Part shown: piece after piece, positions 49,261 through 59,256 of the stretch
Position numbering within the stretch: position 1 is the stretch's first letter
How the letters are laid out: every line of letters starts with the position of its first letter
Assembly: GCF_000972845.2 (NCBI RefSeq)
Contig: NC_040022.1
Coordinates: 4,804,979-4,868,978 of the forward strand
Length of the DNA: 64,000 bases
Direction of reading: 5' to 3'
Source: Larimichthys crocea
Taxonomy: Eukaryota; Chordata; Actinopteri; Sciaenidae
Program-made: the position numbers and the translations under genes
The notes under the pieces: model-generated
What the model was told of the DNA's origin: nothing
What the model saw: the letters and a program-made list of their open reading frames with translations, nothing else
Databases searched by the model: none

Positions 49261-51840
49261 AATTTATGTTTGACAAAAGGTCGGTCTCTCCTGTGTTTTT
49301 ATATTGCTGAAAAGATTTTAGCAATTCTCCAGAAGTAAATGTGACACAAAGTCTGATGTGTTCTGTATCACAACCCCCTGAACAGCAGTGAGCATGTACA
49401 TGCTCACGTTCTACGTACAAACTCAACACCTCTCCTCCATCATCCTTCCTTCCATCCATCCATCAATCCCTCTTTTGCTCATCCCTTGTTACAGGCTAAT
49501 TAATAAAACTACCCTTTTCTGCTAATTGTCTACCGTTTATAGGACCACAGGAGACACCAGGGAGTGAGAGCAGGAGAGAGAGTAACAGGGAGAGATAAAG
49601 AGAGAGGTAGCAGTGTAGGGCTATAATTATGTTAAGCCAAATCACACATGAACTTGATAGAGCTTATTCTTAGCACAGGAAATGTAGGAAAATGACAGGA
49701 AGGAGGAGGACGAGTTTATTTCAGTTCAAAGAGCGTTTAACAAGGCTGATCTAATGCGCCTTAAAGGGAGGAAAACACAGAAAGAAGAAGCAGAGGGAAG
49801 TGAGAGAAGAAAGACTGTAAACTGCACTCCTTTCTGGCCTCTTATCCAAAGGCTTCCACGCAGTGTACAATTACAGCGATCTCACCGGTTCAGTACATGT
49901 CACACTGTGAGAATTTGTAGCTACTGCTTTTTATTAGCCAGGCCAGCAGCATGGCTCTAGGGATGGCAATGTTGTCCTGTCTCCACCAGACTGAAATCAC
50001 TCAACAACTACAGAATGGATTGTCATGGACATGGATGAAACCAAAGAGTGTCATTTTATGGTTATGTGTGCTTGTTTATGACTTCAGATTAAACTCAGGT
50101 TTTCTATTTAGTGTAGTATTTTTTATGCAACATTGTGTTGTAATGGTGCAAATGGAGAAATCCATGGGCATTTCAAATCTGGCTATATTGTTTACCTGAA
50201 TAAACTTGGAAATTGAATCATTAACTATCTCTGAGTGAAGGGCAGGCTGTCATCATGTATGAATAAAAGTAGTGGAATGAAGGGGAGACAAAAACCTTGG
50301 ACAACTGCAAAACACCAACAATGTCAAAGTAGGGCCGGATGATATGGTTTTAAAATAGATACAATATATTTTGATACACATTTTCCCCAAAATAACAGAA
50401 AACTCTAAACGTGCAAGCATATGATGATTTTGTAAACCATGATGCGCCGCTGTGGATTAAGCTACCCAACAGTATATAAAGTAGTTACACAAACTCAACC
50501 ATGAACATCTAAAGCAGTAAAATGTGAGGCATCCCCTTTTTGATTTAGAAAAAAGAATCAAAATAGCTTAAAACCAAGATCTCCCAAATTTGTTTCAACA
50601 TCAGGTGATGATTGGTCACATTTTTCTTCTGTGATTTATTTGAAATATGATCGTAATCCGCCAGCACCTCTACGCACGTTGTCCCAAGAGGAAACAAGAC
50701 TGCAAATTGAAGCAGTTGTCGATCCCTTGTGGTCAGCAGTCAGTGACGTAAAAAAACAGAGAAGTCAATAATAATTAGGTTTTTCAAAAATTCAATCTGT
50801 CGAGTAATGTGTGTGAGATTATCTGCAGACACACACGTGACCAAACACATGATCCCTTTGCCACGTTTCATTTGAGTAGTGGATGTTCATTATGAACCTC
50901 ATTTCAACTGTTCATGCTGTTTTTCAAATCTGTTCATCTTGTATATGTCTTAGCTTAATTAAGTGATTCTAAACTGTGTGTATGTACCACTGGTGATATG
51001 CAAGCCCCCTCTCATGGTACGCGGAGCAATCTGCAATATTTTTAAATCTAAATATTTAAAATGAAACTCATTAATCAGAATTATGTTTAAGTTCTACTAC
51101 AATTAAAATAAAATAATTATAATATTGCTAAAATGTAATTTACAATCAGTCTTTCCTGTGATTTTATTTATTTTTTCAATGTAAGCCTGCTACGTAGTCA
51201 CGTTCAATACGTCACCCCGATTTGTTATGAATTAAACTGTGATGGGAAATTAGTAAGTGGAGCTAAAATTAAAGGTTCTAAAATACTGTAATTGTGGCTG
51301 CAAACAGGAACTATTAGCTAACCAGCTTCAAATCAGATCCTGTCTTTCACGGTCATAATGGTGGTACTTGGAGAGCCCGAAAGTACTTACAATATAAAAA
51401 CAAAACAAAAAAATAAAGTGGAAAAAGTAGCCTGTAGTTCTTCTTTGTCACCAACTACACCCTGTGTGTCAAAGGACAGCACTAGCGAAGAAGAAAAAAT
51501 GTGTACACCCACTGAGGAATTTATTGCTTCAATTGACAATATTTACCATCAGTGTTGAACATCCACATAAACCTGGTGCATTTCCCCTTAAAGTCAGAGA
51601 TGGGGAAAAAAAAGCCAGAGAACATTTTTCTCATCAGAATCCCTTTAATTTGTTTTTTTGAAAGAACTGTGACAAACATATGTCGTGAGTGGGACACATA
51701 CAAGCTAAAGTTAACTCATCAGCGCTCTCTGGTGGACAAACTCTCTCATGGTTTCGACTCATTTCAAAACATATCTTTACTGACATTTACTGTTAGTTAT
51801 TTTGCACATGAATGTGTGAAAAATCCAGCTGTTGCATTTT

Positions 51841-52086
51841 GGGATGCAGCGATTAACAAATTTCATGATTAACGGCGGTACAAAACATCACAGGTCTGGA
51901 ACTGTGAAGTGCTGATATCACTTGCACGAGGTAGCGGTGAGCATGTAATGAGAGATGTCCTCCATTTGCTAAATAAACGAAACCTGCTCATGTGATTTTA
52001 GACATCTGTAGTGCTGTGACATAAACGAACGCATTGTAATTGTGAAACTAGAATTGTACCATGGAAATCTATAATCGTTGCATCCC
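51841..52086. mobile_element. Short inverted-repeat element with GGGATGCA(A/G)CGATTA ends
   Basis: The left end GGGATGCAGCGATTA (51841-51855) is the reverse complement of the right end TAATCGTTGCATCCC (52072-52086) at 14 of 15 positions. Contents are non-coding. It looks like a nonautonomous DNA transposon; a clear target-site duplication was not seen. Confidence 0.55.
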
Positions 52087-53883
52087 CGGTTGCATCAGCT
52101 GTACATCAACTCTGAATGCTCCCCATTAAAAAATAGTATAAAAAAATAATGCATCAATCTACTATTGTATCAAAATAGTATCACTGCTGCTCAAAGTCAC
52201 ACTGAGGAAACACTTCATGTGCTCCATGGACTGCAAAGTGACATTCACAGGGTAGGAAACCTTCCACATCATGTTTGTGCAGAGATTCATATTAATGCCA
52301 TGATTTCACAACTTTTAAAAGGCACAAGTTTTCAAAGAGTAAACATAATGTGGCTTTATATGTTTTAAATAAAGGATAATATATAAAGAACATGAGGCAT
52401 TTGAATGGCAGGTGAATGTTGTCTTAAATATTAATTTATAATATGGGATGGTTTTTATTGTTTAACTTTGATATCACAACTCTGACCGTTCGTCTGCCAT
52501 TCTGAATACATCAAATCATTTTTGGTAATATTGCTCTGTTGTTCATTATTATCTTAACTACCGTAACCACAAAAAAAAAAAAAACTTAATTTGCATAATT
52601 TGTTTAATAATTTAATAATTTACATTATGAGCAGGTCTCATGATTGTTTCCACCTGATGTGCAGTGTTATTGCTGATTAAACTGCTCCCCCCGACTACAA
52701 TATGATCCATGATGCAGGATAAAATATGAAATGACAGATTAGGAAAAATCTGTCTCATTTTAATCAAACACAGATTCACTATTTTTTCAACTAAATGGAA
52801 AATGACTATTGGAAATTTAAGAAATGGAAAGATTATATGACACCTGAGTTCCTTCTGTTATTTGTGCTGGTATAAAAATGTATGTGCTCATCATCAGACT
52901 TCAAACTCATCTTCAGTCCTGTTACCTGTCCCCATTACCCTTCAGCGGCAGGTCTGTCTCAGTCTTAATAGGTATAATAAAGTTTGTACTTAAAAGTGCA
53001 TGTCTGTCCTGTCATCTTCATAAATGTTTACAATCTATGATTTAGTCATCATGATCGTCTTTACTCATTTTGCCGTGTAGGACTTTTCTGTACTGCAGGT
53101 CTGTCTGCCCTGAAGATGGATCCCTCATCTGCTCTGTCCCAGTTTTTCCTCCTTATAGATTTATAGAGGGGGTTATATCTTTATAAAAACGGATGATTTG
53201 TGATATTTGATAAATAAAACTGACTGTTTAAGAACAGCTGGATAAGCTACAATAAGAGACAGGGGAGACTCTCGAGAGACCACTACGATCTGCGAGGCTT
53301 TAACCACTAATCTGCTAACATGCACACTACTATTTATCATTACATTTCTGTATCTGCGTATATGTTATCTGATATACGACCGGCCGATATAAAAACTGTT
53401 TTTCCCACAGTATATAATGCAGATGAAAATCCTATGTTGAACATGTTGAAGAATACTAAACTTAAATAAAGTTTTACAATTAAGAAAGCCAACCGTTGCA
53501 TAGTCATATCTGTGCACAATCCTCCGATATGACTATTTAATTTCAGAAAATAAATTAAAATACATTTTCTCCCTCTAAAAACATCCTGCACAGCAAAGAA
53601 TCTGAGAAAGAATTCTGTGAATTCTTCAAAGTTGAAATGAAGAGGGAGCTCGGTCTGTCTTACATTCGTTCACTTTCTTTTTTTCACTTTCATTTCTTCA
53701 GTTTATTATAGTGTAACCACGGCAGCAGGTCCGTGCAGTCTAGAGTCTAGCTACTTTTCACGTACAGTTTCACTGCGTGCGTATACAAGCTACAGATTAA
53801 CTAACCTAGTGACGCCTTCTGCGGTCATGTGACCTAACCTCGCAGGTCATAGCGGCCCGTCGAGACTCTCCCCTTAGAGAAGT

Positions 53884-54159
53884 TTGGTTTGTTTCATTGA
53901 GGGAGGGATCCCGCCTCGGAGCAGACCACCGTCCTTCATGGTGACGGAGCGATCAAACGAGGGGAAATTGGGACGCACCCCGTGTGGTGGTGCACTAAAG
54001 CTGAACGCTGCAGGTGGAACATTTGGAACGCAGGTGTGGAGCAGCACAAACGCTGCAGTGTCACCACCTGTTTACCGCTGTGAGGCATTCGTGGAGCTAA
54101 CAATGATTTTTTTTTTGTTACTCAGCTACATTGTAAATGAGGTCTCAATGTTTTTCTGA
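53884..54159 (+). CDS. Doubtful 91-aa ORF with hydrophobic C terminus, convergent with baxb
   Basis: The ORF starts MVCFIEGGIPPRSRPPS and ends with a hydrophobic stretch MIFFLLLSYIV near residues 75-85. An AATAAA follows at 54165-54170, just after the stop. Upstream DNA (53740-54070) is CpG-richer than its surroundings. No homologue is recognised, no splice signals were needed, and codon composition is unremarkable. It may be a chance ORF, a noncoding RNA, or a gene remnant. It converges with baxb (stop codons ~320 bp apart). Confidence 0.15.
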   Translation: MVCFIEGGIPPRSRPPSFMVTERSNEGKLGRTPCGGALKLNAAGGTFGTQVWSSTNAAVSPPVYRCEAFVELTMIFFLLLSYIVNEVSMFF

Positions 54160-54428
54160 CTTTAAATAAAAGGTTGAACGAATTTCCGGGGGGACGACCT
54201 ACATACGGAATCTGTTTCGAATACATGTATATGCATAGATAACATTAGAGAGGATAGAAAAGTAGAGTGTGTTTGGTGCATTTTACAGTTTGACCATCAC
54301 ACGGCAACATGTGGTCATGAGCAGACATGTTGTCACATGACAACCCTGAATAATAAAACCTCTGGTAAACATTTCAGAATCAGGTCAAGTACCTCTTAAC
54401 TGAAAAACCTGTGCTGACCCAAGTGGCA

Positions 54429-54432
<4 letters not shown>

Positions 54433-54477
<45 letters not shown>
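54433..54477. repeat. (GT)22 microsatellite at the baxb stop codon
   Basis: GT on the plus strand; on the baxb strand the TGA stop is followed by G and then the AC run, so it forms the first part of the 3' UTR. Confidence 0.95.
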
Positions 54478-54478
<1 letters not shown>

Positions 54479-54619
54479 TCAGTGTTTGGTCATCCTCCAG
54501 GTGATAAAGCTTCCTATAGCCAGCCCGGCGACAAAGATGAAGATGAGGCCGTAGCTGTGAGAGCTCAGCGATGACACGCCCTGCATGGACGCCACCGCCA
54601 GGTCCGAGAAACTGTTGAT
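54479..54619 (-). CDS. baxb: baxb coding exon 6: C-terminal membrane anchor and stop
   Basis: The acceptor is ctgtccctccgcag. 46 codons from INSFSDLAVASMQG to SFITWRMTKH, then TGA at 54479-54481. Residues YGLIFIFVAGLAIGSFITW form a hydrophobic tail followed by basic residues, the usual mitochondrial tail-anchor layout. The stop codon is followed almost at once by an (AC)n microsatellite (GT on the plus strand, 54433-54477), which becomes the start of the 3' UTR. Confidence 0.88.
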   Translation of the reverse strand: MNSFSDLAVASMQGVSSLSSHSYGLIFIFVAGLAIGSFITWRMTKH

Positions 54620-57600
54620 CTGCGGAGGGACAGCTCTGATCACGAACAGGTACGTCACAACAGAAGACACATTCGAATTTCAATCACAGATACCAAACTG
54701 TCTGTCTGTCTGTACAGACAGTTTGTCCTAACTCGATTCTTTATGGACTTTATTCTACAGGCAGCAACAAGCAGCTTACACTGCTTACTGTTTACAGTAT
54801 TTTTTATATTTGACATACTGCATTATTTACAAGAAGGCATGAACGAATAAGAGTCTGCTGTAGCCATTTCGTAAAGTTTATTTCATTTTCACTGCACGAT
54901 TTCCTAATAGAGTCTGGGGAATCTCTGATTACTAATTCAACGGTTGTAACAGACAGTGTGTTCATAAACACCTGCTGCTTACCTTGCGAGGTAAAATTTG
55001 CATTATGGTGAACAAATGGAAATCCGATGGTGTTTTTCATGTGTGCTTAGAGGATGTCAGTTTAGTAGGCATCTCTGTTTTGAATGTGGCCCAGGACACA
55101 TTAGCATTTACACTACAAAACCTATGTGGTCAAATGTGTCCCATACTACCGGCAAGTGATCTGATCACAATGTGTATAATATTCTTAAATACATATACAC
55201 AGACATGCCAGAAGTAAACAGACACATTTAATTTAAATTTGAATGAAGGTGTCTATTTACTTCTGGCATGTCTGTGTACATAAGCACAGATTGCCAAAGA
55301 CACATAAACAGGCTCCTTGACGCATGAATGAAAATGAATAACAATGCTGCTTCTGGTGTTGGTGTTCTCTCTTTATTGGGGTCTGTTCAGGTCCAAGAAG
55401 TTTGGATCAGTTCTAATTATCCTCTGGTCCTCTCTCTCTCTTGTTCTTGCTCTTTTTTTCTTCATTTCTCTTTAACTAGTCTGGAAGCTGAAAACATTAC
55501 TGTCAATTACCGTTTAAACAGCCACTGGGTCTGTAACGTTCAGCCGCCAACAGGAACTGCCGAACCTGTAACGGCTCATGTTAGGAGGGGACACTAACTC
55601 CAAGGGCGCGGTCGCATAGTCAATTTTGCTTAGGAGCCTTCCTAACTAACATAAGAAAGAAAACATTAATTTATAATCAGGTGGCAGGTGGACAATATCC
55701 ATTTATTATTTGAATTCTGACATCGATAATGACGTCACATTTTTCACCGGGCTGTCCACGTTTATATTCCCTGCATTAAAATCACATTAAGAACATACAA
55801 GAAGAATCTGGTAAGTATCTCAGCGTGTTTTGTAGTCCATCTTCTGAGCTTTGTAGTTTTACCGTCAATAACATTCGCCGTCACATCATGACGTAGTGTA
55901 GTGTAAGTGCAGTCTGATTCTTTGAACACTGCGGTCGTCTTCTCCTAAGCACGGATCCAGACAGGATCACGGATTGCGGCAAATCGTAGCAGGGTTGTCC
56001 GGGGTTGTAACTTTTTATTTCTCTGACTAACAGCTTTATTGAGCCCAGGTTATTGTTACTCCATGTCTCTCCAACCATCGGACACAAATCTAAACTTCTT
56101 TGTGTCACTATTTTGCGGTGTAAATTGCAAGTCGGACTCAGATTTAGAAGCTGATTCATGAAATAAACAAAGTCAGAACACACACACACACACGCACACA
56201 CACACACACACACACATACACACACACACAGGTAGATTATCAGAGTTTAGTCTGTCTTTAATATAAATGAAGAATTTACTGTAGATACACTGAGTTCAGA
56301 AAGAGAAGGAAGGAAGCTACTTGAGTGCTGTAGGAAAGAGAGCACCTCTCTATGGGTTATTTCAAATCTAACATGGAGTCTGTGGTTAAACAGCTCCCTC
56401 TAATGCCCCTCCCCATTTTATCACTATTGGAATAATCAAAGAAATATTGCTTCATCTACACTCTCAGAGTTCTACGATGAGAGAGGAGCTCTAAAAGAAT
56501 GAACAGATGACATGAACATACCCATCCTCCGTGCTCCCGAATCCAGCCCAGCAGATTCTTTTTGAAAAAGTCCACAGTCCACTTTAGGATGTCCGTCACA
56601 GACTGAGGGAGATGGGCTTCCACCAACTGATGGACACAAAAATACAAAGTTTATATGTAAAATATGGAATGTAGGACACCTTGAGGCCAAGTGAAACAAA
56701 GGGAAGAAGAACCCACCCTGACAGCCAGCTTGCCGGCGACGTAGAAGAGCACAGCGATCCTCTCCCAGTTGATCCCATGTTGGAACACTTTGGCCGCCAC
56801 TTCCTTGAATCTGTCCCACTTAGAGCCGGGGCAACAAGCCACCCCATCTATGGCGCTGCAACAGAAACACAAGAGAGGATGAGGACAGTTAAAGTGAAAG
56901 AGACTCCATACCACATAAAATGTTTTAAGACGTTTTCAGTTATCTAACATGAGCGCCGAGGCTCTGAAGTTGCTGAGAGACTCACTCTTGGAACTCCTTG
57001 TCGTCTTTGACCCGGTCGCCGATGATCCGGATCATTATCCCCAGCTGAGTCACTATTTTCTGCTCCTGCGCTGTCTTCACTTCCACAGCCAGCGGGGTGA
57101 GGGGCGGGCAGTCTGAGGACACATCCTTCAGCTCCTCCTTTATGACCCTGGAAGAGAACAGGACGTTAAAACACAGGACTGACCCCTACTCACTAGTCCT
57201 CTACTGTGATCAGACGATCAAGCTCTTCCTAAACTAACAGTCAGGTTATTGAGATGTTGCCATCATGCTTCTGTGACACAGAAGAGTAATAACAGACAGC
57301 AGAAGAGCTACTCCCTCGAAAGGAACAATAGTCCAGTGTTTGACATTTAGGCCAAGTTACATTTAGGGAATATTAACACGGTTGTGATTCAGTCATGGGT
57401 ACGAGACCCCAGGCCGAGTGTCAAAGTTAATCACAACCATGTAATATTCAGTATAACGGCACAACCTCGAATACAATATTGCTTTTATACTATTCTACAT
57501 GTAACAGCGAGAACAGATTAGGATTTGTTTGTTTATTTAATCATTTATTTGACACAAATAGTTCCAGACCAGGACTGCACTGTTGCCAAGCAATACATAA

Positions 57601-59256
57601 ACATTTCCTGAACACTAGCCTACTTTGTGTAGGTCTGCACCACAGGCCAGCTGCTTTGTACCATGTGTGCAACCATCGACATAAGAGTCTATTGACTGTC
57701 ACTTTGGTGGAAATATATTTTTTTTTCGTGGCTTGAGGTACTAATAAAATCAAACATGTTTAATATTATAAGAAGATAGGTGCACTCTCTTCAGCTCCAA
57801 ACAGGAAGCTGGGTAGTTACTCTGGTAATGGCCAAAAAAACATCACTGTAGAGTGACAGACACATGACAGACTGCAAATTAACAAGTGTTTAATTCTGTG
57901 TGTGTCTGAGCCACCGACCAGAACATATTTTAGTGAGAATTCCCAAATCTTTATGGATTACATTGATGCCAAACTGGCAATAATAATGTCGACATGTGAC
58001 GTCCTTTGTCCTGACAGTGATGTGTTTTTACCGTCATGTAAGTAACTGTTCAAATGTCACATTTCTTGAAGGAAGTTTGGTGTTTTGTGCCCGCACAGTG
58101 CAGGAAGCTTTTAGTTTAACTCAAGCTGCTATTATGTTATATTTTGTAACGTCCGGTCAACACTACAGAAACACTATGTAACTGCAAACATCTATCAAAC
58201 GAGCTACATGAAAGTGAAACCTCAAACAGCCAGTGTTCTTTTTTTGACAGTATGTCTGCTCAAACTTCCTGTTTTGCTGATGAGACACAAGATAAACACG
58301 ATGCAACAAAAAATGCAAAGGATTCCGGGAAACAATAAACATTCCAGATGGTGAAACGCCAATTCCTGAAAGGAGCATCACACACACACACACCTTTGAA
58401 TTCCCTTTATGGTCTGCCTTATCGCACGTGACTCAAGTACATAGTTAATTAGTGGTGTGATTTACTGCAAACGGGCAACGGTATTACTGTGAAATGAAAC
58501 TGAAACCTGCGTGCCACCATACATTGACGCAGTTTGGTCAGTTTTCTCATTGACCTGCAGCACTGACTGCTTAGAACAAGTGGTTTTAGGTCAGCAAATA
58601 CTTTTATTTTTTTCTCATTTAAATTATTTCCTACCTACTTATCCCTCTCTCCCCCCTCCTTACTAAGTTTTATGGTTCTCCATCCTATTTGTTTTAGAAT
58701 TTGTTAATCTCTCTATATAACACATCCTTTACTACCTTTGTGTGCACGCCCTGTCTCCCAAATTGTACAAAGTTCCTATATATTGTGAACAGCAGAATGA
58801 ATTGTACAGCATTTGCCTTTGAGTTCTGTAAAATGAGCCGCTGTTATAAATAAAGAAAAAAATCTATTTTTGACGGATTGTGTGTGACATCCATATGTCA
58901 TTACAGATTTTGGCTGGAAATGGAGATTTTTCTCCTTTTTTATTTTTTTATTTAATAACATAATACTACATCATTTGTTATTACACAGAACTGACCTAAG
59001 CGGAGAGTTTTATATGATTTTATACTGAACATATGCAATATATGTTGTGCTTTATTAGAAGACGTTAAAAACAAACTTACTCTTTGATCAGAGCCTCGCC
59101 TATCCGCTCATCTGTGGAGGAATGAAAGCAGCATTAGTGAACACTGGTTAAAAAACATATAAGACATCTGACAGGGCTGTGTGAACGAGACCACAACTCT
59201 GTGTTCAAACTGGACCTCTCGGGCTCACCTGAAATACCGTTTCCTTCACACGCCAT
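54479..59256 (-). CDS. baxb: Bax paralogue, complete six-exon pro-apoptotic Bcl-2 family effector (baxb-like, 201 aa)
   Basis: Six coding exons with matching phases (59229-59256, 59081-59111, 56986-57147, 56717-56855, 56522-56626, 54479-54619) give a 201-residue protein. Bax-type proteins oligomerise in the outer mitochondrial membrane and release cytochrome c. Visible motifs: BH3 around residues 51-66 (LGIMIRIIGD, with the invariant L and GD), BH1 at 101-118 (INWERIAVLFYVAGKLAV), BH2 at 145-155 (LLGWIREHGGW), and a C-terminal hydrophobic anchor at ~178-197 ending TWRMTKH. BH1/BH2 resemble Bax (NWGRVVALFYFASKL, LLGWI.D.GGW) more than Bak. The divergent N terminus MACEGN and overall form suggest the fish Bax2/baxb paralogue rather than baxa, from family knowledge. 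The canonical NWGR is NWER. Bak1 is a less likely alternative. Confidence 0.88.
55196..55278. repeat. Near-perfect hairpin in baxb intron 5
   Basis: Arm 55196-55225 (starting TACACAGACATGCCAGAAGT) and arm 55249-55278 are reverse complements at 29 of 30 positions; the loop is 23 nt of AT-rich sequence. Confidence 0.8.
56178..56230. repeat. (CA)n microsatellite in baxb intron 5
   Basis: CA run with one CG step and one TA step. Confidence 0.95.
56522..56626 (-). CDS. baxb: baxb coding exon 5: BH2 region
   Basis: The acceptor is tttgtgtccatcag and the donor gtatgt. Exactly 35 codons in phase 0 encode LVEAHLPQSVTDILKWTVDF and FKKNLLGWIREHGGW. The BH2 signature LLGWI..(Q/H)GGW matches Bax closely. 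Confidence 0.92.
56717..56855 (-). CDS. baxb: baxb coding exon 4: BH1 region
   Basis: The acceptor is tttctgttgcag and the donor gtgggt. It encodes (D)AIDGVACCPGSKWDRFKEVA, then AKVFQHGINWERIAVLFYV and AGKLAVR. The BH1 core NWxR...LFY.A.KL is clear. The glycine of the canonical NWGR is replaced by glutamate (Glu105). Confidence 0.9.
56986..57147 (-). CDS. baxb: baxb coding exon 3: BH3 region
   Basis: The acceptor is ttctcttccag and the donor gtgagt. It encodes VIKEELKDVSSDCPPLTP and continues to KDDKEFQ. The second half contains the BH3 helix, QLGIMIRIIGDRVKDDKEF, in which Leu55 and Gly63-Asp64 are the conserved BH3 positions. This helix inserts in the groove of a partner Bax or Bcl-2 protein. 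The proline-rich stretch before it resembles a flexible alpha1-alpha2 loop. Confidence 0.87.
57148..59080 (-). other. baxb intron 2
   Basis: 1.9 kb between gtaagt (59075-59080) and cag (57148-57150). It contains an imperfect inverted repeat (57368-57389 against 57429-57449) typical of a short DNA-transposon derivative. The rest (57480-59000) is AT-rich with no recognised coding exon. Confidence 0.75.
57368..57449. repeat. Imperfect inverted repeat in baxb intron 2
   Basis: The left arm GAATATTAACACGGTTGTGA (to 57389) and the right arm at 57429-57449 (AATCACAACCATGTAATATT) are reverse complements with two or three changes, around a loop of ~39 nt containing GGGTACGAGACCCC. It is probably part of a short DNA-transposon derivative. 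Confidence 0.55.
59081..59111 (-). CDS. baxb: baxb coding exon 2 (31-nt microexon)
   Basis: The acceptor is cctccacag and the donor gtaagt (59075-59080). The 31 nt encode (D)ERIGEALIK(E). The split codons at both ends (1+2 and 2+1) restore the frame between exons 1 and 3, which is strong evidence that so short an exon is real. Confidence 0.8.
59229..59256 (-). CDS. baxb: baxb coding exon 1
   Basis: ATG at 59254-59256 reads MACEGNGIS plus one base, then donor gtgagc. The context is CCCATGG, a good vertebrate start. The codon split (phase 1) joins exactly to the next exon, giving D10. Confidence 0.8.

Larger units (their letters stand above)
33161..54478. other. Intergenic region between kcnc3 5' end and baxb 3' end
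   Basis: About 21 kb without a recognisable conserved protein exon on either strand. It contains two LINE 3' ends (35460-35803, 39897-40510), a TTAA-flanked inverted-repeat element (37707-38077), a second Tc1-like relic (48750-49260), another inverted-repeat element (51841-52086), long AC and CT microsatellites (36368-36678), and many AT-rich stretches (33500-35280, 40570-41000, 41400-42650, 42800-44900, 47060-48700, 49600-51800, 52100-53700) in which nothing specific is seen. Confidence 0.75.
54620..56521 (-). other. baxb intron 5
   Basis: 1.9 kb between gtatgt and ctccgcag. It contains a near-perfect 30-bp-arm hairpin (55196-55278) and an AC microsatellite (56178-56230). No coding segment is recognised. 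Confidence 0.75.

Noticed and set aside
51358..51558. 66-codon plus-strand frame with acidic TSEEEK segment
   Set aside because: Looked transiently like a decayed coding exon, but there is no homology, the next frames are broken and the area contains repeat-like sequence.
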